From: Bacillota bacterium
GTDB lineage: Bacteria; Bacillota; Clostridia; Lachnospirales; Lachnospiraceae
Direction: 5' to 3'
Length of the DNA: 64,000 nt
Assembly (NCBI GenBank): GCA_023439125.1
Contig: JAEXOU010000006.1
Coordinates: forward strand, 124,001-188,000
The notes beneath the pieces are model-generated. The model was given only the letters and a program-made list of their open reading frames with translations. It made no database searches and was not told the DNA's origin. The translations under genes were made by a program, and so were the position numbers. Shown here one piece after another: positions 1 to 10,226 of the stretch (position 1 is the first letter of the stretch; every line of letters starts with the position of its first letter).

Positions 1-24
1 AGGAGCTTGAATGAGCAAGGAAGA

Positions 25-210
25 CTGCAAAAGGTGCTGTCCCATGAATGGCAGTATGAATAAAAGAAGGAAGGGTGATGGTAATTTTCTTCGGCACGCT
101 ATGCTCACAAGCCCACGAAATACATGTGGACTTGTAAGGCACTCCGAAAAATACCATCACCCTTCCTTCTTTTATTCAATATTCAGCTAGTACGACAGCA
201 CCTTTTGCAG
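25..210. repeat. Nested double hairpin: terminator-like outer stem around a type A hairpin element
   Basis: Two inverted repeats are nested here. The outer arms (25-41 and 194-210) are a perfect 17-bp pair containing GGTGCTGTC, a motif shared with several other terminators in this window. The inner arms (58-83 and 152-177) are a perfect 26-bp pair. Between them lies a 68-nt core (84-151) that recurs at 32494-32558 with quite different arms. The element lies just beyond the 3' end of the GGDEF/EAL gene at 227 and probably also ends a gene lying to the left of the window. No coding sequence was recognised in 1-226. Function unknown; transcription termination by the outer stem is an inference. 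Confidence 0.8.
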
Positions 211-226
211 TTCATTGTAATATACA

Positions 227-3200
227 TTAACTTCTTTTAAAGTTAAAATACTTAAGATCAAACACTTCCAATGGCAAAGGTTTATCATAGTAATAACCTT
301 GAGCCATATAACATCCAATGGATTGTAGAAACATAGCTTGTTCAAATGTTTCTACACCTTCACAGATTACTTCCATATCTAGCTCTTGAGCCATACGGAC
401 AATGTTGGAGATAACAATTCGTTCTCGTTTGTGCGTTGTTTTGGAGTGGAAGAAATCCTTATCAATTTTAAGCACTTTAAATGGTAAGTCACTTAAAAGA
501 TTAAGAGAAGACAAGCCAGAACCAAAGTCATCCATGGCAAGTCCAAAACCAAGTTTACGAATACGCTGGAGAATATGAGCCCAATACCGATCTATGTTTA
601 CAAATGCACTTTCTGTTATCTCAACCTCGATTAAGTTAGGAGGAATTCCATACTTATTAGCAGTTTTTTGTAAAAATTCTGGAAGAGTGCTGGTCTTAAA
701 ATGTTCGCGTGAGAAGTTAACACTAACAGGATATACTTTAATGCCATGATCTATTTTATCCTTTAAGTGTGAACATACACTATCGAGAACAAAGTAATCA
801 AGCTGTGTAATAAATCCATTATCCTCAAATAACGGAACAAAAGAGGAAGGAGGAACGATTCCTACATCAGGACGGTTCCAACGGACTAACGCCTCAGCAC
901 CACAGATTTGTCCAGTGTTCATATTTATCTTTGGTTGATAGTAAACAGAGAATTGCCCATCACGAAGTGCTTCTTCCATTACATCTTCAATATTCTTTTG
1001 TTCAATTAGAGCAGAGCGCATGTTCTCATTAAAGAACTTGTAGTTATCTTTACGAAGCTTTTGAGCATTTTTACGTGCAATGTTTGCGCGATCGACTGCA
1101 ACAATAGCACTGTCATTATCGCTCATTACATAGATACCAATTATAACATTAATTTTATAGTGACCACCTTCAAAAGATGAGATTTGCTTTGACAAAATCA
1201 GTATTTCCTCTGCCTTTCTGGACAGGTCATCTATGTCTTCATATGAAAGTAATAATGCAAATTTATCGCCAGTAATTCTACATAAAATACTTTGCTCTCC
1301 ACCTACTGTGCTTAAAATATCAGATAAATGTTTTAATATTTCATCTCCAGCTTGATATCCATAATTATCATTAATTAACTTAAACTGAAATATATCACAG
1401 TAAATTATCGCATACGATTGCTCAGGGTGTTGTTTTAACTGTTGATTAACAACGTTTAAGAAAGTGTTAAAATTGTATGCATTTGTCAATAAATCTTTTT
1501 GTGTAATTAAATCCGCTTTTTGCATGGAACGTAAACGAATTAAGTAACTTCCAATGATCTTTGAAAGCAATGAGAGAGAATCAATTTCACTTTTAATCCA
1601 TTGGTGTGGTTCGTCACATATGCTAAAGCTTATAAAACCGATGTATTTTCCATGGTCACTTATTCCACACTGGAAAAAGGAATTCGTTCGTTCAAACATT
1701 TTAAAACGCGAGTTGACGTTCGATGATTGGAACAGCTCTGACATATTATCACAATACATAACTCCATTGTAAGCTTGTTTGTAAAAGCTGTACTGTTCAA
1801 GTTCTTCTGATGGTATATTACAGATATAGTCGGATGATTTATAGTCGGCATTGGAATACCATTCATGTGTAATACTAATTGTCGTTCCATCTTGTCCATA
1901 TTCGAAGATATTGGCACAACTTATGTTGTAATATATACCAATCAGAGAAAGCATCATATTAATTGATACATCAATTTCTCTGGAATCAAATAAAATATCG
2001 ATTGCATTTGCAATAATCGCACTATCGATTAACGAACGCTCCTCATGTTGATAATGGGTTTCAATTTTTGTTCTCTTCTTTTGTAAAACCTCTAATTTAC
2101 TTAGGTCAGTCATCGAGGAATCAAAAAAAGCAACTTGATTTCTACCTCGCATCTTAGCTTGATACATAGCAATCTCAGCATTTTCATATAGAGTCTCAAA
2201 ACTATTTCCATCAGAAGGATATAAAGAAATACCGATAGAACAGGTAAGCTCAAGATTAGATTCATCTCCAGTATATATACCATGAAGTATGTTAGTAGTT
2301 TTTTTGGCCATATCTTCAATAAATGTAATGGACGGAGCATTGTAAATTACAACAATAAATTCATCGCCACCAACACGACCAACAATATCGTAGGACTGAA
2401 ACAATTTCTTTAATCTTCCTCCTACATCAATAAGAACGGCATCACCAAATAGATGTCCTAATTTTTCGTTTAAGCCTTTAAAATTATCAATATCAATGAT
2501 CAGAAACCCCAAAATAACAGGAGAGTCAATGGATGAAATCAATTCTTCCACTTTGGAACAGACAGTCATACGATTATATAATTTGGTTAGTGTATCCTGA
2601 CCTGCTTTATCCTTTAATTGTTCGAATTCCAGTTTCTGATTATTAATATTGCATGTTTGACCAATCACTGAGATTGGTTTATTATCTGAATCAAATAATT
2701 TGGTAGCAAATAACTCAAACCATTCGTACTCTCCATTTTTATTTCGAGCACGAATTTCAACTTTATATTCTGGAACATCGGTAAGCAAAGAATTACAAAA
2801 GTCATGAAATCGCTCTCGATCCTCTGGCATAATAATGTCACATTGTTCAATTGTTTCCTGAAATGGATGTATTGTTTTAATTCCAGTATATAAACCAAAA
2901 CTCGCATCTGATTTTGTAAGAGTATCTGTTTTAATGTCATATTCCCATATTGCATCTTTTGAATGAGATAACGCAATTCGATATCTTTGTTGCTCTAGCA
3001 GAAGTGAATCACGGTTTTTGTTGATTTTCATTGTATAGATAACGCAAAAAAAGAGCAAACCAATTACAAGCAGGAAGATAACAACTAAAACAGTATTCAT
3101 AAAATTACGAGAAACTGCAGAAATCTCTTTTGAATCTTGGTCAATCAACGAAGATGGAACAGTATGTACTAAAAATAGATTATGTAAATAGGTTGGTGAG

Positions 3201-3934
3201 TAATATGCATAGATATCATTATCATTCGTTTCATAATGAGTAATTCCAGCTATTGGGCTAAATAAATCATCGATAAAAGACTTATAGCTATGATTTTTAC
3301 TAAAACGAATCTTCTCTATTTGTGTAAAATAATTATCGTATTGTGTAAAGTCTGCATTAGAAGCAAGTATTTTACCAGAAGAATTAATTAAATAGCAGGT
3401 ACAATTATATTCAGTAGGCTTAAAATTGATCAATTCAGAGAATTTGCTGATTTCATATTCCTTTATTAACACAGTAAGTACTTCGTTATTGTAGCTATAT
3501 GGATAAAGGAAAAAGACAGTATTGTATGTATTTGTAAATACCGGAGAACCATTAATTAAGCGATCGTAATAATCACTCCGTAATTCTGTATTTTCAATAT
3601 ATGTATCTAAGTCTTTTGGCTCATCTATTATGAAGACCCTTAAAGTATTGTTTGATAGATCGGATAATTTCTCACTGAATGATGGGCTTGCATACTCAAG
3701 GTCAGTTTGTCTCATGGCAGAAGCAATAGTTTCCAAATCACGTAATTGGTTTGAAAGACGTAGGTCAAGTGTTGCACGTGTAGTACCATTAACCCTAGAT
3801 AACTTAGTTGCTGCTTGTGCCTCAAACTGATCATGAAGATTGTTCGTATATGAATTATAACTAACAATAAAAATTCCAAATAAAATCAAACTGATTAGAG
3901 CGATTATTGTAGTTACTTTAGGTATCCGTTTCAA
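227..3934 (-). CDS. Membrane-bound c-di-GMP turnover protein (sensor-PAS-GGDEF-GAF-like-GGDEF-EAL)
   Basis: About 1235 residues. The domain order is: N-terminal membrane helix (about 8-30), extracytoplasmic sensor region, second membrane helix (about 280-302), PAS-like region, first GGDEF domain with an intact GGDEF motif inside VGRVGGDEFIVV, a GAF-like linker, a second GGDEF domain with a degenerate TGDKF motif, and a C-terminal EAL domain. The EAL domain keeps EAL, the EITES segment, DDFGSG and EGVE, so both cyclase and phosphodiesterase activity are plausible. The chosen start is TTG at 3934, because AAGGAGGT lies 5 nt upstream; the longer reading frame from 3970 has no ribosome binding site. 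It stands alone, divergent from the HflK/HflC pair. Which activity dominates cannot be told from sequence. Confidence 0.9.
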   Translation of the reverse strand: MKRIPKVTTIIALISLILFGIFIVSYNSYTNNLHDQFEAQAATKLSRVNGTTRATLDLRLSNQLRDLETIASAMRQTDLEYASPSFSEKLSDLSNNTLRVFIIDEPKDLDTYIENTELRSDYYDRLINGSPVFTNTYNTVFFLYPYSYNNEVLTVLIKEYEISKFSELINFKPTEYNCTCYLINSSGKILASNADFTQYDNYFTQIEKIRFSKNHSYKSFIDDLFSPIAGITHYETNDNDIYAYYSPTYLHNLFLVHTVPSSLIDQDSKEISAVSRNFMNTVLVVIFLLVIGLLFFCVIYTMKINKNRDSLLLEQQRYRIALSHSKDAIWEYDIKTDTLTKSDASFGLYTGIKTIHPFQETIEQCDIIMPEDRERFHDFCNSLLTDVPEYKVEIRARNKNGEYEWFELFATKLFDSDNKPISVIGQTCNINNQKLEFEQLKDKAGQDTLTKLYNRMTVCSKVEELISSIDSPVILGFLIIDIDNFKGLNEKLGHLFGDAVLIDVGGRLKKLFQSYDIVGRVGGDEFIVVIYNAPSITFIEDMAKKTTNILHGIYTGDESNLELTCSIGISLYPSDGNSFETLYENAEIAMYQAKMRGRNQVAFFDSSMTDLSKLEVLQKKRTKIETHYQHEERSLIDSAIIANAIDILFDSREIDVSINMMLSLIGIYYNISCANIFEYGQDGTTISITHEWYSNADYKSSDYICNIPSEELEQYSFYKQAYNGVMYCDNMSELFQSSNVNSRFKMFERTNSFFQCGISDHGKYIGFISFSICDEPHQWIKSEIDSLSLLSKIIGSYLIRLRSMQKADLITQKDLLTNAYNFNTFLNVVNQQLKQHPEQSYAIIYCDIFQFKLINDNYGYQAGDEILKHLSDILSTVGGEQSILCRITGDKFALLLSYEDIDDLSRKAEEILILSKQISSFEGGHYKINVIIGIYVMSDNDSAIVAVDRANIARKNAQKLRKDNYKFFNENMRSALIEQKNIEDVMEEALRDGQFSVYYQPKINMNTGQICGAEALVRWNRPDVGIVPPSSFVPLFEDNGFITQLDYFVLDSVCSHLKDKIDHGIKVYPVSVNFSREHFKTSTLPEFLQKTANKYGIPPNLIEVEITESAFVNIDRYWAHILQRIRKLGFGLAMDDFGSGLSSLNLLSDLPFKVLKIDKDFFHSKTTHKRERIVISNIVRMAQELDMEVICEGVETFEQAMFLQSIGCYMAQGYYYDKPLPLEVFDLKYFNFKRS

Positions 3935-4107
3935 GTTACACCTCCTTGTCATTCTCTTACTATTATACAAAGAAAAATGTCGAATGTAAATGAATATAAT
4001 CGATTATTGTTTCTAATAAAACTCTAACTTTAGACTATTGCTTTTTTCAACTACCACAGTTAAGATTAATATTAAATAATGTATTTTGAAAGGTGCTGGT
4101 GAGTGAT

Positions 4108-5043
4108 ATGGATAAAGATATAAAAGCAGTGCTAAAAAAGAGTTCCACCATTATAAAAATAGCAATCGTAGCTATCCTTTTATTAGTAATCGTAGGAAAT
4201 TCAATGTACACGATTGGTGAACAGGAGCAGGCAGTTGTTACTACATTTGGAAAGCCATCCTGCGTAAGTGAACCAGGATTGCATTTTAAGATACCTTTTA
4301 TTCAAAAGGTTACATTAGTTGATACAACGATTAAAGGGTTTTCCATTGGATATGATCAAAGCAACAATCAGTCGATTGAAGCAGAATCTCTAATGATCAC
4401 AGTTGATTACAATTTTGTATTGATTGATTTTTTTGTTGAATATAAGGTAATTGATCCAATCAAATATCTTTATAATTCCGAGGAACCAGTTAGTATTTTA
4501 AAAAATCTAGCACAGAGTTGTATTCGATCTCAGGTTGGTAGTTATGATGTCGACAGTGTCATAACAACAGGAAAGAATGAGATTCAGGCATCCATTCGAG
4601 AGAGAATCGATGAAAAATTGATGCAACAGGATTTAGGTATTCAACTTGTTAATATAACGATTCAAGATGCAGAACCTCCAACTGCAGAAGTTATGGAAGC
4701 ATTTAAGGCAGTAGAAACAGCAAAACAAGGAAAAGAAACTGCAATTAATAATGCAAATAAGTATCGTAATGAAGAACTTCCAGCTGCAGAAGCTCAAATC
4801 GACCAAATTCAAAAAGAAGCAGAGGCAACAAAAGAATCTAGAATTAATGAAGCAGAGGGACAAGTTGCTAGATTTAATGCGATTTATGAAGAATACATAA
4901 AAAACCCTTTGATTACAAAACAGAGAATGTTCTACGAAACAATGGAAGATGTTCTTCCAGACTTAAAAGTCATTATTGATAACTCAGAAGGTGGAGTAGA
5001 AAAAGTTCTTCCAATTGAATCATTTGTACAGGAGGGTGAATAA
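4108..5043 (+). CDS. hflK: SPFH/Band 7 protein, HflK-like
   Basis: About 311 residues with a single N-terminal membrane helix (about 16-33), then a Band 7/SPFH domain beginning YTIGEQEQAVVTTFGKP, and a C-terminal Ala/Glu-rich coiled coil (EEAEAQ-type repeats around residues 220-260). HflK with HflC forms a large membrane assembly that in other bacteria encloses the FtsH protease. It is followed 2 nt later by an HflC-like gene, so the two are surely co-transcribed. ATG at 4108 is preferred (GGTGAG upstream); a GTG at 4093 would add five residues. Assignment as K rather than C rests on gene order and mutual similarity. FtsH itself is not in the window. Confidence 0.85.
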   Translation: MDKDIKAVLKKSSTIIKIAIVAILLLVIVGNSMYTIGEQEQAVVTTFGKPSCVSEPGLHFKIPFIQKVTLVDTTIKGFSIGYDQSNNQSIEAESLMITVDYNFVLIDFFVEYKVIDPIKYLYNSEEPVSILKNLAQSCIRSQVGSYDVDSVITTGKNEIQASIRERIDEKLMQQDLGIQLVNITIQDAEPPTAEVMEAFKAVETAKQGKETAINNANKYRNEELPAAEAQIDQIQKEAEATKESRINEAEGQVARFNAIYEEYIKNPLITKQRMFYETMEDVLPDLKVIIDNSEGGVEKVLPIESFVQEGE

Positions 5044-5045
5044 TT

Positions 5046-5954
5046 ATGGCAGAAGTAGAACGTATCAAGCAGAAAAAGAAAGCTCCAAAGATTATCTTGA
5101 TCGTTGCTGTGGTAATGCTGCTTATTGGAGTAGCATTGTTGAGCTTATCGATTGTAGTAACGGATCAAGATGAGTATACATTAGTAAAAGAATTTGGAAA
5201 AGTGGAGAAGATTATTGAAGAACCAGGATTAAGCTTTAAGAATCCATTTTTTGAAGAAACTACTTCTCTACCTAAAAAGACACTAATTTTTGATTTAGCG
5301 ACAAGTGATGTAATAACAAGAGATAAGAAAACAATGGTAGCAGATAGTTATGTCTTATGGAGAATTGCTGATCCATTAAAGTTTGTTCAGACTTTAAATT
5401 CTCAGATTTCCAATGCGGAAGCTAGAATTAATACGACGGTATATAACTCCTTAAAAAATGTTATTAGTGGTATGAGTCAGGCAGATGTTATTTCAGGACG
5501 TGACGGGGCACTCAATGAGGCTATTATGAAAAATATTGGTGGTTCTATGGATCAATATGGAATTGAACTGATTTGTGTTGAAACAAAACATCTTGACTTG
5601 CCAAGTGATAATAAAACTGCAGTATATGAACGTATGATATCAGAACGTAATAACATTGCTGCTTCCTATACTGCTGAGGGCGAATCAGAAGCTAAAAAAA
5701 TTCGAACAACAACTGATAATGAGATTGCAATTAAAGTTTCTGAAGCAAAGGCAGCAGCAGAAAAAACAATTTCGGAAGGTGAAGCAGAGTATATGAGAAT
5801 CTTAGCTGCTGCATATGCAGATGAATCCAGAAGCGATTTCTACACATATGTACGCGCACTCGATGCAGCAAAGAAAATGTTAAGCGGCTCGAATAAGACG
5901 TTAATTTTAAATGCAGATTCACCGATTGCTCAAATATTCAATACGATAGAATAG
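5046..5954 (+). CDS. hflC: SPFH/Band 7 protein, HflC-like
   Basis: 302 residues: a short basic N-terminus, a membrane helix (about 14-37), a Band 7 domain (TDQDEYTLVKEFGKVEKI) and an Ala/Glu/Lys-rich helix (about residues 195-250) typical of HflC. It starts 2 nt after the HflK stop, and its ribosome binding site AGGAGGGTG lies within the end of that gene, implying translational coupling. The pair is expected to form a membrane-anchored cage acting in membrane protein quality control. The next gene, a lipoprotein hydrolase, begins 22 nt later and may be in the same operon. Confidence 0.85.
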   Translation: MAEVERIKQKKKAPKIILIVAVVMLLIGVALLSLSIVVTDQDEYTLVKEFGKVEKIIEEPGLSFKNPFFEETTSLPKKTLIFDLATSDVITRDKKTMVADSYVLWRIADPLKFVQTLNSQISNAEARINTTVYNSLKNVISGMSQADVISGRDGALNEAIMKNIGGSMDQYGIELICVETKHLDLPSDNKTAVYERMISERNNIAASYTAEGESEAKKIRTTTDNEIAIKVSEAKAAAEKTISEGEAEYMRILAAAYADESRSDFYTYVRALDAAKKMLSGSNKTLILNADSPIAQIFNTIE

Positions 5955-5976
5955 TCAAGGAAGGCGGATCGTTTGT

Positions 5977-7431
5977 ATGAAGAAACATAAGTTACTTTTC
6001 ATAGTAACATTAGCATTACTATTAGCATTATCAGGATGTACTGGGAATTCGAACAAAAATAAGGCGAAAGATAGTCCTGAAGCGACAATAACTTCAATGA
6101 TAGAGCTAACTCCAACGAAAGAAGTAGTACCAACCGAGGAAGTAGTACCAACACAAGAAGTACAGAAAATTGGATATAATGCAGATGAACTAAAGGTGCT
6201 TTCTGAGGAGCTATCTACAGAAGTTATAGAAGGCGATTGTTCAGGGGTCAACAGTTACTTTGAGGATAGCTTAAAAGCCACATATACAGCTAAGGTGCTT
6301 GAGGATGCGATGGAGAAGGCAGTAGCCCCACTAGGCAATTTCGTTTCCATAGAATATTCTCAGACAGAGGAAACAGACGATACAATCTTTGTAGGTGTAG
6401 TATTAAGATATGAGAATAATGGAATGCAGCTTCTTTATGGATATAATAAGAACATACAGTTAACTACCTTTCGATATAATTATGTGACACTAAATGAGGA
6501 AAGCTCTAATACTGAAAGTGATTTATTTAAAGAAGTCGAAATTACAGTAGGTACAGGGAATTATCTAATGGATGGCATTATGACAATACCAAATGGAGTG
6601 GAGAGACCTCCAGTTGTGATTTTAGTCCAAGGAAGTGGACAAACTGACATGGATGAAACGATTGGCGCATCCAACAATAAACCATTTCGAGATATTGCCC
6701 ATGGATTAGCTGAAAAAGGAATTGCCTCGATTCGATATAATAAGCGATTTTATCAGTATAAGGATAATATATCGGAGGAAATAACTGTTTACGAAGAAAT
6801 CTTAGAAGATGTGGGAGCAGCGATTGAACTAGCTAAGAAATCAGACGTACTTGATACAACTAGGATTTATGTTGCAGGTCATAGTGAAGGTGGTATGTTA
6901 TGCCCTAAAATTGCAACCGATCATCCCGAATTAGCTGGTATTATCGTATTGGCTGGAAGTCCTAGACATCTAGAGGATATTATTTATGATCAGGCCGTAT
7001 TTTTTGCAGAGCAGGATGAGATATCCTCGAAAGAAGATATTGAACAATATTTGGAGATGATGAAAGCAAATGTTGAGCAAGTTAAGAACCTATCTAACGA
7101 AGATTTAGCTTCTCCAATCCTTGGAGTAACAGGGTACTACTGGAGATCACTCAATCGTATTGATACTCCAGAACTTGTTACAAAGCTTACCTTACCAATG
7201 TTATTTTTACAAGGTTCGGCTGATTTTCAGGTTTATGCCGATGTTGATTTTGCTGAATGGAAAAGCTTATTGGATGGGCATGATAATGCTGAGTTTATTG
7301 AGTATGAAGGTCTGAATCATCTATTCATGCCAACAACAGGTGCATTGGATACTTCGGATTATGATTACAAGAATAATGTGGATTCTCAAGTCATTCTTGA
7401 TATGGCTGACTGGATTTTAAAAACTAAATAA
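5977..7431 (+). CDS. Lipoprotein with DUF3887-like and alpha/beta-hydrolase domains
   Basis: 484 residues. A lipoprotein signal peptide ends in the lipobox LSGC (Cys21), followed by a Thr/Val/Glu-rich linker. Residues about 60-160 resemble DUF3887, a small fold often placed before secreted hydrolases. The remainder is an alpha/beta hydrolase of the dienelactone hydrolase/S9-like type: nucleophile elbow GHSEGG, a likely acid in GSADFQV and a likely histidine in GLNHLF. The product is probably an extracytoplasmic, membrane-anchored esterase or acyl-peptidase; the substrate is unknown. It may be co-transcribed with hflKC, and a strong terminator follows. Confidence 0.8.
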   Translation: MKKHKLLFIVTLALLLALSGCTGNSNKNKAKDSPEATITSMIELTPTKEVVPTEEVVPTQEVQKIGYNADELKVLSEELSTEVIEGDCSGVNSYFEDSLKATYTAKVLEDAMEKAVAPLGNFVSIEYSQTEETDDTIFVGVVLRYENNGMQLLYGYNKNIQLTTFRYNYVTLNEESSNTESDLFKEVEITVGTGNYLMDGIMTIPNGVERPPVVILVQGSGQTDMDETIGASNNKPFRDIAHGLAEKGIASIRYNKRFYQYKDNISEEITVYEEILEDVGAAIELAKKSDVLDTTRIYVAGHSEGGMLCPKIATDHPELAGIIVLAGSPRHLEDIIYDQAVFFAEQDEISSKEDIEQYLEMMKANVEQVKNLSNEDLASPILGVTGYYWRSLNRIDTPELVTKLTLPMLFLQGSADFQVYADVDFAEWKSLLDGHDNAEFIEYEGLNHLFMPTTGALDTSDYDYKNNVDSQVILDMADWILKTK

Positions 7432-7439
7432 TGATTTGC

Positions 7440-7482
7440 AAAAACCAGAAGAAATCGTAAGGCGTGTTTCTTCTGGTTTTTG
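7440..7482 (+). terminator. Intrinsic terminator after the lipoprotein hydrolase
   Basis: A perfect 14-bp stem (7441-7454 with 7467-7480) with a 12-nt loop is followed by a T run. It separates the hflKC-hydrolase unit from the clpB promoter. Confidence 0.85.
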
Positions 7483-7524
7483 GGTATTATAATAGTTAAA
7501 TCGCTATTTTGAAGAAATAAAAGC

Positions 7525-7552
7525 TTGACATTTATGTGTAACGTGTTATAGT
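7525..7552 (+). promoter_or_regulatory. Sigma-A type promoter of clpB
   Basis: TTGACA at 7525-7530 and TATAGT at 7547-7552 are separated by 16 nt, about 40 nt before the clpB start. No CIRCE element or CtsR direct repeat was seen in this interval, so the usual heat-shock repressor sites seem absent. Confidence 0.65.
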
Positions 7553-7594
7553 ATATGTAGAACAGATAAAGCAGAGAAAAAAAGGAGGTATCCA

Positions 7595-10183
7595 ATGAAC
7601 ATTTCAAAATTTACCCAAAAATCAATGCAGGCCATTGAAGATTGCGAAAAGATTGTATACGATTATGGCCATCAGCAAATTGATGAAGAGCATCTACTAT
7701 ATAGTCTTTTATCGGATGAAGAAGGCTTGCTAAGTAAACTATTTCAGAAGATGGATATCACTACAGAAGTATTTATGGCTCAATTAAAAGGATTACTTAA
7801 AAAACGTCCAAAGGTTTCTGGTGGACAAGTCTATATGAGTCAGGAATTAAATAAAACGTTAGTATATGCTGAGAATGAAGCGAAACAGATGGGTGACGAA
7901 TATGTTTCGATTGAGCATATCTTTCTATCGATGTTAAAATATCCAAACAAAGAGATTGCGCAATTATTTAAAGACTTTCAGATTACAAGGGATCGATTCT
8001 TAGCTGCATTAGCGACCGTCCGTGGTAATCAGAGAGTTACGACGGATAACCCAGAAGCAACGTATGATTCTCTAGAAAAATATAGTATTAACCTTGTTGA
8101 GCGTGCCAGAAATCAAAAGCTGGATCCAGTAATCGGACGTGATAGTGAGATACGTAATGTGATTCGTATTCTTTCACGTAAGACAAAAAATAATCCAGTC
8201 TTAATAGGTGAACCTGGTGTTGGTAAGACAGCAGCAGTAGAAGGTCTTGCACAACGTATTGTTCGTGGCGATGTTCCAGAAGGACTTAAGAACAAAAAAA
8301 TTTACGCTCTAGATATGAGCGCATTAGTAGCTGGTGCTAAATATCGTGGTGAGTTTGAAGAAAGATTAAAAGCAGTATTGGATGAGGTAAAGGAAAGCGA
8401 AGGCCAGATTATTCTATTTATTGATGAGCTTCATATGATTGTTGGTGCTGGTAAAACAGAAGGTGCGATGGATGCGGGCAATATGTTAAAGCCAATGCTT
8501 GCACGTGGTGAGCTACATTGTATCGGAGCAACAACGTTAAATGAGTATCGTATGTATATTGAGAAGGATGCTGCTCTAGAACGTCGTTTCCAGCCAGTTA
8601 TGGTAGATGAACCAACCGTAGAGGATACGATATCGATATTAAGAGGATTGAAGGAACGTTATGAGGTTTTCCATGGTGTCAAGATTTCGGATTCTGCATT
8701 AGTTAGTGCGGCCACTTTATCGAACCGTTATATCTCAGATCGTTTCTTGCCAGACAAGGCAATCGACTTGGTAGATGAAGCATGTGCGTTAATTAAAACA
8801 GAATTAGATTCGATGCCAACTGAGCTTGATGATATATCACGCCACATCATGCAATTAGAGATTGAAGAAGCAGCGTTAAAAAAAGAAGATGACCGTCTAA
8901 GTAAAGAAAGACTAGCAGCGTTGCAGAAGGAGCTGGCTGAATTAAGAGAACAATTTGCTACTGATAAAGCACAATGGGACAATGAAAAAGCTGCAGTTGA
9001 AAAAGTACAAAAGCTTCGTGAAGAACTCGAATCAATTAATAATGAGATTCAGAATGCAGAATTATCTTATGATTTAAATAAGGCTGCTGAATTAAAGTAT
9101 GGCCGCTTACCTGCAATCCAGCGTCAGCTCGAAGAAGAGGAAGAAAAGGTGAAAAAGCAGGCGCATACCTTGGTTCATGAGAATGTGAGTGAGGAAGAGA
9201 TTGCGCGTATTGTATCTCGTTGGACTGGTATTCCAGTTTCTAAATTAACCGAAAGTGAACGTAATAAAACATTGCATTTAGATGAACAACTTCACAAGAG
9301 GGTAGTTGGTCAGGAGGATGGAGTCACACGTGTGGCAGATGCCTTGCTTCGCTCAAAAGCGGGAATAAAAGATCCAAAGAAACCAATTGGTTCCTTTATG
9401 TTCTTAGGACCAACGGGTGTAGGTAAGACAGAACTTGCGAAAGCACTTGCCGAATCACTTTTTGATAACGAGTCAAATATCGTACGAATTGATATGAGTG
9501 AGTATATGGAGAAGCATTCAGTTTCTCGTTTGGTTGGAGCGCCTCCAGGATATGTAGGCTATGAAGAGGGGGGTCAGCTAACAGAAGCAATCCGAAGAAA
9601 ACCATATTCCGTTGTTTTGTTCGACGAGATAGAAAAGGCTCATCCTGATGTATTTAATATCTTATTGCAGGTACTTGATGATGGACGAATTACAGATTCT
9701 CAAGGCAGAACCGTAGATTTTAAAAACACAATATTAATTATGACTTCCAACATTGGTTCAAATTTCTTGCTCGATGGTATTGATGAGAAGGGTGAGATTA
9801 GTTCGAAGGCGGAAGCGCTAGTAATGGAAGATTTAAGAGCACACTTCCGTCCAGAATTCTTAAATCGTTTGGATGAGATCATTATGTTTAAGCCATTAAC
9901 GAAGCAGAACATTAATAAAATTGTAGATTTACTCATTCAAGATTTAAATCACCGCCTGGAAGACCGTAGTATCACAGTTGAGTTAACAGATGCAGCAAAA
10001 CAATTAGTAATTGATCAGGCTTATGATCCTATCTATGGAGCAAGACCATTAAAGAGATATTTGCAAAAGAATGTAGAAACATTGAGTGCTAGATTAATTC
10101 TTTCTGACAAAGTAGCAGAAGGTGATACAATTGTTTTAGATGTAGTGGATGGTCAACTTAGTGCTATGGTAAAAGTACATTAA
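7595..10183 (+). CDS. clpB: ATP-dependent chaperone ClpB
   Basis: 862 residues, normal length for ClpB. The order is: Clp N-terminal repeats (1-145), AAA+ module 1 with Walker A GEPGVGKT at about 205-212 and Walker B ILFIDELH, the long middle coiled coil (about 410-525) that distinguishes ClpB from ClpA/ClpC, AAA+ module 2 with GPTGVGKT at about 605-612, and a C-terminal small domain. With DnaK it resolubilises aggregated proteins in the cytoplasm. The start is ATG with AAAGGAGGT upstream. It has its own promoter and is monocistronic; a terminator-like hairpin lies at 10309-10368. Confidence 0.97.
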   Translation: MNISKFTQKSMQAIEDCEKIVYDYGHQQIDEEHLLYSLLSDEEGLLSKLFQKMDITTEVFMAQLKGLLKKRPKVSGGQVYMSQELNKTLVYAENEAKQMGDEYVSIEHIFLSMLKYPNKEIAQLFKDFQITRDRFLAALATVRGNQRVTTDNPEATYDSLEKYSINLVERARNQKLDPVIGRDSEIRNVIRILSRKTKNNPVLIGEPGVGKTAAVEGLAQRIVRGDVPEGLKNKKIYALDMSALVAGAKYRGEFEERLKAVLDEVKESEGQIILFIDELHMIVGAGKTEGAMDAGNMLKPMLARGELHCIGATTLNEYRMYIEKDAALERRFQPVMVDEPTVEDTISILRGLKERYEVFHGVKISDSALVSAATLSNRYISDRFLPDKAIDLVDEACALIKTELDSMPTELDDISRHIMQLEIEEAALKKEDDRLSKERLAALQKELAELREQFATDKAQWDNEKAAVEKVQKLREELESINNEIQNAELSYDLNKAAELKYGRLPAIQRQLEEEEEKVKKQAHTLVHENVSEEEIARIVSRWTGIPVSKLTESERNKTLHLDEQLHKRVVGQEDGVTRVADALLRSKAGIKDPKKPIGSFMFLGPTGVGKTELAKALAESLFDNESNIVRIDMSEYMEKHSVSRLVGAPPGYVGYEEGGQLTEAIRRKPYSVVLFDEIEKAHPDVFNILLQVLDDGRITDSQGRTVDFKNTILIMTSNIGSNFLLDGIDEKGEISSKAEALVMEDLRAHFRPEFLNRLDEIIMFKPLTKQNINKIVDLLIQDLNHRLEDRSITVELTDAAKQLVIDQAYDPIYGARPLKRYLQKNVETLSARLILSDKVAEGDTIVLDVVDGQLSAMVKVH

Positions 10184-10226
10184 GAAAGTTACTAATAACA
10201 TTTAGGAATGTACCAGAATTAAATCC

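Noticed and set aside
7483..7594. CIRCE or CtsR operator upstream of clpB
   Set aside because: Neither TTAGCACTC-N9-GAGTGCTAA nor an AGGTCAAA tandem repeat is present.
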